From contig QPMI01000099.1 of NCBI GenBank assembly GCA_004431415.1, positions 186,001 to 250,000 on the forward strand: a stretch of DNA of 64,000 bases, written 5' to 3'. The position numbers were made by a program, and so were the translations under genes. The stretch comes from Cyanophora paradoxa. Taxonomy: Eukaryota; Glaucocystophyceae; Cyanophorales; Cyanophoraceae. Below the pieces are notes generated by a model. The model saw nothing but the letters and a program-made list of their open reading frames with translations. It did not search any database and was not told the origin of the DNA. How positions within the stretch are numbered: position 1 is the stretch's first letter; each line of letters begins with the position of its first letter. Positions 56,403 to 64,000 of this stretch are shown one piece after another.

Positions 56403-57523
56403 AACCTTGCCTCCCGATGCCGATCCGTCCCTTGTCCATGTGTCTCGGCGCCTGCGGCTTTCCTCTCCTGTACCTTCGGCTTCCCCTCTGGCTGTCCCGC
56501 CAGATCCACCTCGCCCGCCGGTTCCTGCATGGCCCCCTTTGATTCATGATAGTCTTGTATCAATCTTCGCTTCACCTCAACTTAGTTTACCCTCAGTTGT
56601 TTTGCCGTCACCTCCATCAGATGCTTCACTGAGTCATCGATGTTAGTTAGGAGCACTGGCCCCCTCCACCTTCCAGTTCCTCGTGTATTCCATGCCTTCC
56701 CTGTACCTTTGATTCCGTTCCCTTTGTCGTTAGCTCTGCCTCTTCCTCCTCCATCTCTCACTGTTAGCCCTCAGGCAGTTCCGCCTCTTTATCTTCAGCG
56801 ACCGTCAGACCGTATAGTTTTTGGCAGCGAGTATTTTGTGTATGGTGACGTTCCTCGTGTGTACCCTTCTCTCTCTTCTACTTCGCTATATTTGCCTCTC
56901 CCGCCTGGTTCAGCCCCATCGTCTGCCTTCCCTGTCACTACTGGCTTGCGTTTCGCCCCTCCTCTTATACTGCCGATTCCGAGTCTGCACCCGAGCTCTG
57001 CCCCTTTCCTCGTGTCGTCCCCAGTTCCTCAGATTAGTCTTCAGCCGTCCATTGTTTTACCAACTCTACAATCTCGATTCCGTTTAGACACTCCGCCAGC
57101 TTCGACTTTCCCCTCTAGTGGTGTCCTCCGTTTCGCTTCTCCTACTGTTCTACCGCCTTTGCCTCCTGCGACTACGTCTTCTAGTTCTGCTGTTAGCTCT
57201 GTCTTGTCGTCTTCGTCTAGATCTTCGTCTTCGACTGTAGTTCCTCGTGCTCGTTCTCCTTATTTGCTGCGTCCCCGTGCTCCTCGTCGTTCTAGTGTGA
57301 CTAGTACTTCTGTGTCGACGCCCTTGCGCTCTTCTACTCCTTCTCCTCGTGCTCGTTCTCCTTATCTTTTGCGTTCTTCTGATCGTGTCCCTTCTCGTGC
57401 TCCCTCTTGATTCTGTATATATTTTGTGCTAGTTTACTGTATCTTTGATTTGTGATTGCTTTGTTGTCTTTAATATCACTACCTACGGGGGGTTCGCCCC
57501 ACCGTAGTCTCTCAAAAAAAAAA
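56403..57523 (+). mobile_element. 5'-truncated LINE-like element copy 1, inserted in a satellite monomer
   Basis: It begins AACCTTGCCTCCCGATGC and ends with ten A. GTCGTTACGTGAATTC (16 bp) lies on both sides, at 56387-56402 and 57524-57539, and the satellite monomer is otherwise continuous. It matches 59904-61011, with small indels (an 8-bp difference near 56626-56640 and a 1-bp one near 56660). Shared GAATTC at the 5' junction suggests microhomology. The Pro/Ser/Arg-rich frame 56640-57410 ends TGA. Confidence 0.9.
57483..57507 (+). other. 3'-terminal hairpin of LINE-like copy 1
   Basis: A 10-bp stem (CTACGG-GGGG pairing with CCCC-A-CCGTAG, one bulged A) closes on a TTCG loop, 6 nt before the poly(A). 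The same structure lies at 60972-60996 in copy 2. In several LINE clades a 3' hairpin is recognised by the reverse transcriptase, so that role is likely here. Confidence 0.7.
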
Positions 57524-57539
57524 GTCGTTACGTGAATTC
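57524..57539. repeat. Right target-site duplication of LINE-like copy 1 (16 bp)
   Basis: Follows directly on the poly(A) tail and restores the interrupted satellite sequence. Confidence 0.85.
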
Positions 57540-57559
57540 CGAGCGTGCATTAGTTTAAT

Positions 57560-58081
57560 TCAGGATTTCTGCGGAGCTGGTAATTGTAACATGCCACAAA
57601 CGCTAGCGACGATGCGGGGGATTAGCGCTAATCTCCCCCCTCGATATTCTGCAGATTTCGAAGATCTATTTTTAATAATGGAGTTCCTGGCCCAAAACAT
57701 GCAAGAATCTTCAAGCTTCTGAAAGAACGAGGCTCTCTTGCGACTGAACAAAGATAAGCTATGAAGACCGTCCACAGTGGAAGGTGCGACGGCAATGTAT
57801 GGCACTGGAACGTTAACGGCAGCACCCCCGCAAGGATCGGAAAGTATTAATGCGCGCCCGGGAATATACACTTCAAATGATGGCCATGGTGCTAATGTCT
57901 CCCGTTTGTGTGGTGTATACGTACAATCTCTAACAACCTTCGATGTGTGGTGTATACGTAAGCCTGCCGATAGTGCTTCGAACAACTGCTGCCGCTTCTG
58001 CGTAGACTGCTGCTGCTGTTGCATTCGTTGCCGCTCAGCGGCTGCTATTTTCCGATTGGTGTTGTTGTTTCTGCTGCGAAT
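57560..58081 (-). CDS. Possible alternative 3' exon of the F-box gene, or a small separate ORF
   Basis: The frame reads IRSRNNNTNRKIAAAERQR, then a glutamine run from the only ATG (58024) and SAGLRIHHTSKVVRDC. A 48-bp intron (58129-58082) would join it in phase 0 to MFPEP of the F-box protein, skipping that protein's stop. The far end runs into the truncated satellite monomer (below about 57705), so the true end is unclear. Coding status is uncertain. Confidence 0.35.
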   Translation of the reverse strand: MRSRNNNTNRKIAAAERQRMQQQQQSTQKRQQLFEALSAGLRIHHTSKVVRDCTYTPHKRETLAPWPSFEVYIPGRALILSDPCGGAAVNVPVPYIAVAPSTVDGLHSLSLFSRKRASFFQKLEDSCMFWARNSIIKNRSSKSAEYRGGRLALIPRIVASVCGMLQLPAPQKS

Positions 58082-58114
58082 CTTTCAGCCGGGCGCACTT
58101 GTCGGATCCGGAGG

Positions 58115-61100
58115 CTAGGCCCGCGGCACTGGCTCGGGAAACATATCCTGGATGGCGGCCTGAGCTTCTAAGACCTCCTCGAGACACCCGCAGTCGACGT
58201 CTTCGTCTGCGCCGTGGTCGCGTTTCAGCCAGCGCTCCTCATGCGTGTCGTCCCGTATCTCGAACTCCACATGCACGGCGACCTCCGATCGCAAGCCTTG
58301 TAGAATCTGTGATGATTCGAAGGCCTTGGCATATAATCACAAAGTTCAACGGAATCGTCTATGTAAATATGAAGGAGAGATCTAGAGGCGTGAATTAGAT
58401 TAAGCGTATAGGTTAAGAATTCGAATCATCATTTCGCTTCAGCTTGAATTTAAACTTTCAGGCTTCGAACCTGGAAAGGCCGGGCATAGTCCAGAGCGCG
58501 AAAGCAGGTTTCATTGTTGTGCCGCGCTTCGCACGCGATGCGAAGTCGCTCGAGGGACGGCAGCTGCAGGATCGCCTCCGCGACAGACTCCACCAGCCGG
58601 CCGCCGTACACGAGGTTCATGTCAAGGTCCGTGATGGCGTTCCGCACGCCAGCACTCCTGAGCAGGTCGACGATGCAATCGTACTCGTCCGGATTGTCAC
58701 CAGCCCAGAGCATGTCCTTCTTAAACGACAGCCTGAGCCTCTCCAGATTGGGCAAGCTGGAGAGCTGCTGCGCGATGGCATCGAGGATTCGGACGTCGTG
58801 CACGTGTTTATCGTCTATCTCGATTCCAACCACCAAAGAAAGCTCTCGCAGGCTCTGCATGCGCCCCAGGATTGAAACGAACTTGAATTGCGCTTTCGAA
58901 TGCCATCCATCCCAACAGAGCTGCGCGCGCATGCGCAATTGCAATTGAGTTACTTCAGTTACGTATACTTCTGGCCACCTCAACCCAACATATGCATGCA
59001 TATATTTGGTATACGTATACGTTTATCAAATCCGATAATTTACTTGCTGAGCGGGTACCAGTGTACTCCGTTAATGCTCTGCTAAACCTGTGGAAACGTT
59101 TTCTGGATATTCTCGAGATTACGTTGCCTCCTGCTGTCGAGCGCATTGAGCTTCTTCGTTTACGGCATTTAGGGGAGGGCTCTGATTACGATGGTTCAAA
59201 CCCTGAGTCACGTGACCGCCCTAGCCCCCCTCAATCTATTTTTGATGCGAGCTTCTTTTCTGTGCGCGGAGCTATCCCTCTACAGCGCTCGGGCCCCCCA
59301 GCAGTCGCGGTCCCGGGCCCCCCTGCAGTCGCTACCCCTAGGCCTGCTGCTACAGTTAATGGCGTCGGCGTGAATCCTCAAGTTCAGCACATTGCGAGGC
59401 CATCTGCTAGCGCTGATACAGCTTCGGTCCCGGCTCCCTCGAGTTCTCGTTTGAGCTCGTCTGCCGATGCTAGCGCTAGCGCCGCTTCTGCCTCCACATT
59501 AATATGCCCTATTTGTGGGAAGAACTTTCAGTCTTCTGCTGATCGTGACCGTCATGTTCGGGCTGATAAACATCCTGCTAACGCCCGTGGCGTTCGCCGA
59601 CCTCGAACCCCCTCTAGTTCAGAGAATCCTCCAGATCCTGTGCCTCCTGCCCAGCGCCCCCGCCTCCAGTCTCCGGATCCGGCACCCCCAGTGCTTGCTC
59701 CAGCTCCTGCAGCTGCGGCTACATATGCCGAGCCCCGTCAGCCTAGGCCTGTTCCGACTTTGCGACGGATTCGCTCCCCTGCACCCTCACCGTCGCCACC
59801 TGCTCAGCGGCTCCGTACTTCCCTGCCCCCCCCTAGTCCTTCTCTGATACCTTCCGTTTCACGAATCCGCCGCCCCCGGTCTCCGTCGAACTCGGAATTC
59901 AACCTTGCCTCCCGATGCCGATCCGTCCCTTGTCCATGTGTCTCGGCGCCTGCGGCTTTCCTCTCCTGTACCTTCGGCTTCCCCTCTGGCTGTCCCGCCA
60001 GATCCACCTCGCCCGCCGGTTCCTGCATGGCCCCCTTTGATTCATGATAGTCTTGTATCAATCTTCGCTTCACCTCAACTTAGTTTACCCTCAGTTGTTT
60101 TGCCGTCACCTCCATCAGATGCTTCATCGATGTTAGTTAGGAGCACTGGCCCCTCCACCTTCCAGTTCCTCGTGTATTCCATGCCTTCCCTGTACCTTTG
60201 ATTCCGTTCCCTTTGTCGTTAGCTCTGCCTCTTCCTCCTCCATCTCTCACTGTTAGCCCTCAGGCAGTTCCGCCTCTTTATCTTCAGCGACCGTCAGACC
60301 GTATAGTTTTTGGCAGCGAGTATTTTGTGTATGGTGACGTTCCTCGTGTGTACCCTTCTCTCTCTTCTACTTCGCTATATTTGCCTCTCCCGCCTGGTTC
60401 AGCCCCATCGTCTGCCTTCCCTGTCACTACTGGCTTGCGTTTCGCCCCTCCTCTTATACTGCCGATTCCGAGTCTGCACCCGAGCTCTGCCCCTTTCCTC
60501 GTGTCGTCCCCAGTTCCTCAGATTAGTCTTCAGCCGTCCATTGTTTTACCAACTCTACAATCTCGATTCCGTTTAGACACTCCGCCAGCTTCGACTTTCC
60601 CCTCTAGTGGTGTCCTCCGTTTCGCTTCTCCTACTGTTCTACCGCCTTTGCCTCCTGCGACTACGTCTTCTAGTTCTGCTGTTAGCTCTGTCTTGTCGTC
60701 TTCGTCTAGATCTTCGTCTTCGACTGTAGTTCCTCGTGCTCGTTCTCCTTATTTGCTGCGTCCCCGTGCTCCTCGTCGTTCTAGTGTGACTAGTACTTCT
60801 GTGTCGACGCCCTTGCGCTCTTCTACTCCTTCTCCTCGTGCTCGTTCTCCTTATCTTTTGCGTTCTTCTGATCGTGTCCCTTCTCGTGCTCCCTCTTGAT
60901 TCTGTATATATTTTGTGCTAGTTTACTGTATCTTTGATTTGTGATTGCTTTGTTGTCTTTAATATCACTACCTACGGGGGGTTCGCCCCACCGTAGTCTC
61001 TCAAAAAAAAATCTATAATATAGCGTTAATATGAATTTATAAAACCTCAAATTCGCACCTCCAGCGTCCCGATCGACTCGAGCTTCGGCATGCGGCTGAT

Positions 61101-62378
61101 CGCCTCCAAAGCATTCGCAGCGTCGTGAGGGACGACTGCGGTGCAATTGGGAGCAGGCCACGGGGCCTCTCCACGTTTCCTCAAGCGCGGAAATTGGCCC
61201 TCCCTGCTCGTGCCGTTGTGTAAGTATTTACGTATACGTTGATTACCATAACGGATTCGGCTTGCACACCTCACCAGCATCCGTTCGCTCACGAAATCAA
61301 CACGACGAAGGGTCTTGCCGGCGGCGCCATCCGCAAGCGCTTGTACGCCGCCAAAAAGCTCGAAATTGGATGAGTACGAATCCATTAGAGTCATGGTCAG
61401 CTGCTCAAGATGCTTTAAAGGAGCAAAGGCCGCTAGCGGCTCGTCTGGATATTGAGGATCCGAACTCGGGGCAAGGCTGGTCGTGACGGAGCGCAGGAGG
61501 GGACAAGCTGCAGCGATGGCCGCTGCGGCTTCTGGTCCCATGCCGGAGTCGAGAATGTTGAAGTAGATCGTGAGAGACTGCAGCTTGCTGAACGGAGCGA
61601 GGACGCAAGCAAGCTCGGCGGCCGACGGCCACAGCAACCTTGCCGCGAGATGAGCTTCGCGATCGTTGTATAGGTTGATTGGATTTTCCATGTCTCCCGT
61701 GAGACCGATGCTGAGCTTCTCCAGGCTGCTGGCTACTGGCGCCGCCCCTGCTGGCCTCGAATTCAGAGCCCGCAGGACGCCAAGGAGGCAGTCGGAGAGA
61801 AAGCTCGCATCCACATAATCATCGATAGCAACATCGCTGTTGCTCACGAAGCTGGCGCGCCCGCCGATCAGCTCCAGAGTGACCTCCCGCAGCTGCGCTG
61901 GGCCGTACGTGCGGCTGATCATGATGGTTTCCAGAAGGCTGCACGCCGCCTGGACAGTGCGCTGGTGGCTCTGCTTGGCTGCGGTGGAGGCGGTGCCGAA
62001 GTACGCGAGCCTGGGGCGGAGCGCGACGCTGGCGCCCTTGCCGAGCCGCACCACCCCCTGCTCGATCAGAGAGGCCACTGCGCTGTATGCATCGACGATA
62101 TCGATATCGCCCGAGCTCGAGCTGCCGCGGCCGCTGGCGTCGACGTCACCGCCCACAGGTTTCGACGTGAGCTCGAGGTTGGCCCACTCCGTCTCCTCGA
62201 TCATCCGGCGCCACCGCCTGCGAGCGTGTAAATTTGAAATTCGGTGTATCGGTTTATAAATATTGGAGGCTAGCTATAGGGCGCCGGCGGACCTGCACAC
62301 GGCGCGCAGGGGCCAGCTCTCCGGCATCCCGAGCGCGTTGAAAACGCTCCCGAAGAGGGCGTCGGGCAGCACGTCCAT
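58115..62378 (-). CDS. F-box and leucine-rich-repeat protein, five exons
   Basis: Exons 62378-62293, 62217-61270, 61203-61059, 58920-58471 and 58324-58115 join in phases 2, 2, 0 and 0 and give 612 residues. The start reads MDVLPDALFGSVFNALG...LRAVC then RWRRMIEETEWANLEL: LP at the start, VCRRW and the Trp fit an F-box. Leucine-rich repeats follow (SSLEKLSIGLTG, FSKLQSLTIYFNI, LKHLEQLTMTLMD, MPKLESIGTLEL, LRELSLVVG, LPNLERLRL, LPSLERLRI). The C-terminal exon is acidic (FEIRDDTHEERW...EPVPRA). F-box/LRR proteins are substrate adaptors of SCF ubiquitin ligases. Intron 2 (66 bp) has no in-frame stop and could be retained. Intron 3 contains a LINE-like insertion. An alternative end is possible: donor GT at 58129-58128 to acceptor ending at 58082, leading into 58081-57560. 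Confidence 0.75.
59500..59580 (+). other. C2H2 zinc finger in LINE-like copy 2
   Basis: CPICGKNFQSSADRDRHVRADKH has the classic C-x2-C-x12-H-x4-H spacing. It lies between Pro/Ser-rich stretches, like the finger of the Ulp1 element, and could contribute to nucleic-acid binding by the element's protein. Confidence 0.7.
60972..60996 (+). other. 3'-terminal hairpin of LINE-like copy 2
   Basis: Identical in sequence to the hairpin at 57483-57507 with the TTCG loop, followed by TCTCTC and the A tail. Confidence 0.7.
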
Positions 62379-62516
62379 AGCCACGTGCACGCCCGCCGGC
62401 CCCGCCGGATCGGGATCAGGCTGGGGCGGGGCCTGTGGCGGCCTCGACCGTTAGCTAGAGATTACGCCGCGGCCGCATGCGCAGGCAGAGAAAAGCGCTG
62501 AGAAACTTTTTTATAA

Positions 62517-63555
62517 TTACGCCAGTCGGCTCACTTCGACGCCTGAACGTGGCGTTGGATTCATGTCACCGACATGAAGCTCGTCGTATGACGTCGACGC
62601 TCCCACGTGCACGACTGCGGCCGACTGCTGTGCCACTGCCGCAGCGAGCGTCCCCTCGAGTTTGCAATTGGACCCCTTCGAAGCTTGCTCCAATCGCAAT
62701 TCTGCCGCCGGCGTTCGCGGCCGCTTTCCGAGCGAGAACGATACATCGTTCTCGGGTAGCGCGTTCAGAGCTGGCGTCGACGTCTGCGGCTGTCCGGCCA
62801 CACCGATTATTTTGCGCGACAAGTCGTAGATCTAGATTTAGATCTAGAGGCTAGCTAGAGCTCGAGTTTAATTTGCGTGGGTTCGAATTATTCACTGGCC
62901 ATCATCTCATGATCAAGCGCACCTCGACACCCGCGGCCGATTGCGAGACTGACGTAAGTGCCGATCGCGACCCGCCGGGCCCGGCAGCATGAAATCCAAG
63001 CCATGCCAGGCTGCAGGACGACGCAAATTTGATGATGCTCCCTAGCTTGCTCTGCGGTCCCTTGAATTTATATATCGATATCCGTGTATAAAATAAACGA
63101 ATCGCACCCGAATCGTAGCGAGCGCGCCCAGTGCCGGCGCCGATTGCTGCGCATGCGCATATGCATGCGCCGCCGGCGCCGGCGCCGCCTTCAAGTCGCC
63201 GATCGCGACCGGGTGCGCATGCACGCGATCCACGGCCGCCTGCTACGATTTCAGCGGCTTAAGCTTCCGTTTCGCATCTTCCGCATATATCGAGACATTT
63301 GAGATCTAGAGCGAGCTCGAGGCACCACCTAACCATGAGATCGCTTAAAGCTTTTTATAATTAGCTTACATCTCGCAAATGAGTTTCGATCGGAAGGCGC
63401 GCGCCCGTATGAAGGTTGTCAACTGCACATGCCTGCACGAGAAAGCTCACGATTCGATTCTTCCGACTTTCGAAGAGGCTGCGCACCGCAACGCGAGCGG
63501 GACTCGCCCGCGCCCGCTTCAAAGGCTTTTCTGCACGCTCTCCCGACGACGACAT
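62517..63555 (-). CDS. Possible small gene of unknown function (fragmentary exon evidence)
   Basis: ATG at 63555 opens SSSGERAEKPLKRARASP...RSLFESRKNRIVSFL, a basic N-terminus. An open block near 63233-63100 (VDRVHAHPVAIGDLKAAP) follows an acceptor-like TAGCAG. Another at about 62783-62517 (TSTPALNALPENDVSFSLG to SGVEVSRLA stop) follows GCCGCAG. Composition looks protein-like, but I could not link the blocks with phased introns and see no domain. The stop would lie 139 bp before the F-box gene start. Confidence 0.3.
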
Positions 63556-64000
63556 GCATATAAATGAGCGGCGTGGATCGAGCTCTGCGCGACTCGATGA
63601 TTCAAGATCACAATTGCAATCAGCAGAATTTGGATTCGGATTCTATAGAGACGCATGCGCATACGCACCAGGCGTACAGCTGAGCGCTCTGAGTCGATTT
63701 TTCACGCTCTGACTGAGCGCGCTGGGTGATCGACTTTGATCGATCGAATTCCGGGATCCCGCCGCTTTGTTCTCCTCTTAAGCTTTTTCGAATTTTAGCG
63801 GAAGTTTCTCGAGCTCTCCTCGATTAACTAGCAGACCGCGCCCGGCCGTGTGCAAGTGCGGCAAGTGCGGGCCGCGCGCGGAGGTGCAAGGGGGGGTACT
63901 TGTACAAATTCAGGGTTGGAATACAGGGTACAGGGGCGGCGGGCCCGGAAGCAGGTGGACCGGCAGGTGGCGCCGGGCCCCCGGCCCTGCACACCGCCTA
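63556..64000. other. Palindrome-rich spacer at the right edge; no gene supported
   Basis: Contains GATCGACTTTGATCGATCG, AAGCTTTTTCGAA and, from 63850, very GC-rich DNA with GGGGGGTACTTGTAC and GGGTACAGGGG, resembling the coding/intron texture at the left edge. Another gene may begin at the border. Confidence 0.35.

Larger units (their letters stand above)
52960..57705. repeat. Satellite array, monomer about 620 bp, six copies (last truncated)
   Basis: The anchor CAGGATTTCTG occurs at 52986, 53701, 54553, 55187, 55806 and 57561. After removing the two inserted elements the spacing is about 715, 625, 634, 619 and 618 bp. Monomers share GATTAGCGCTAATC, GCATGCATATGCATATAT, TTGTTTAAACCG and GGACTTGGCCCCATGGA. 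The first copy is most diverged; the last ends near 57705 at GGAGTTCCTGGCCCAAAAC. Open frames in it repeat with the monomer and are not genes. Confidence 0.9.
59020..61011 (+). mobile_element. LINE-like element copy 2, antisense inside an intron of the F-box/LRR gene
   Basis: The 3' 1.1 kb matches copy 1 (56403-57523), including the hairpin and a tail of nine A. Upstream, a frame from about 59030 to 59900 encodes VNALLNLWKRFLDILE, Pro/Ser-rich sequence and a zinc finger, then shifts frame near 59897 into the Pro/Ser/Arg-rich region ending TGA at 60897-60899. The left border (near 59010-59040) and a target duplication could not be identified. No reverse transcriptase is present, so the copy is 5'-truncated. 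Confidence 0.75.

Noticed and set aside
59010-61030. Target-site duplication for LINE-like copy 2
   Set aside because: I compared TCTATAATATAGCG after the tail with the left flank around 58990-59040 and found no convincing match.

Overview
This is nuclear DNA of a ciliated unicellular eukaryote, most likely an alga or related protist. The protein genes are split by many short introns (48-90 bp), coding DNA is very GC-rich, and introns and spacers are full of short palindromes. One gene is a recognisable homologue of the ciliary-tip protein CEP104. I see no rRNA, tRNA, CRISPR or bacterial-type operon. The lineage cannot be fixed from this window.

Layout. (1) 1-3217, minus: N-terminal part of the CEP104 homologue, running off the left edge. 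(2) 4984-19107, minus: one giant membrane-protein gene with a signal peptide, an N-terminal ectodomain, a long cysteine-rich (ephrin-receptor-like/GCC2-GCC3-like) array, hydrophobic segments, a second ectodomain-like block and a cytoplasmic tail. (3) 19108-21618: 2.5-kb divergent spacer with a CTG microsatellite, a GACTCGG minisatellite and the 3' end of a probable mobile-element ORF. (4) 21619-40227, plus: a second giant gene encoding a type I membrane protein with about 28 Ig/FN3-like modules, three Kelch-like cassettes, one C-terminal transmembrane helix and a short basic tail. It contains recent internal duplications, notably a 1,794-bp tandem repeat. (5) 40.5-52.1 kb: a decayed inverted segmental duplication. 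Its left arm holds a retroelement remnant with a C48/Ulp1 protease domain and an intact six-exon coiled-coil/acidic gene; its right arm holds a broken copy of that gene. A partial duplicate of the CEP104 gene lies in the spacer. (6) About 52.96-57.71 kb: a ~620-bp satellite array carrying a 225-bp TA-flanked inverted-repeat element and a 5'-truncated LINE-like insertion with a 16-bp target duplication. (7) 58115-62378, minus: an F-box/leucine-rich-repeat gene with a second copy of the LINE-like element, antisense, in its third intron. (8) 62.4-64 kb: a possible small minus-strand gene and palindrome-rich spacer.

The two giant genes are head-to-head and both encode large modular surface proteins, so a shared control region and a related role in adhesion or recognition are plausible, but this is inference from layout and domain type. 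Exon models for CEP104, the coiled-coil gene and the F-box gene were built by hand and their reading phases agree across every junction I give. The two giant genes are only partly modelled. Across genes the intron donors favour C at +4 and G at +5 (GTNCG) rather than GTRAGT.
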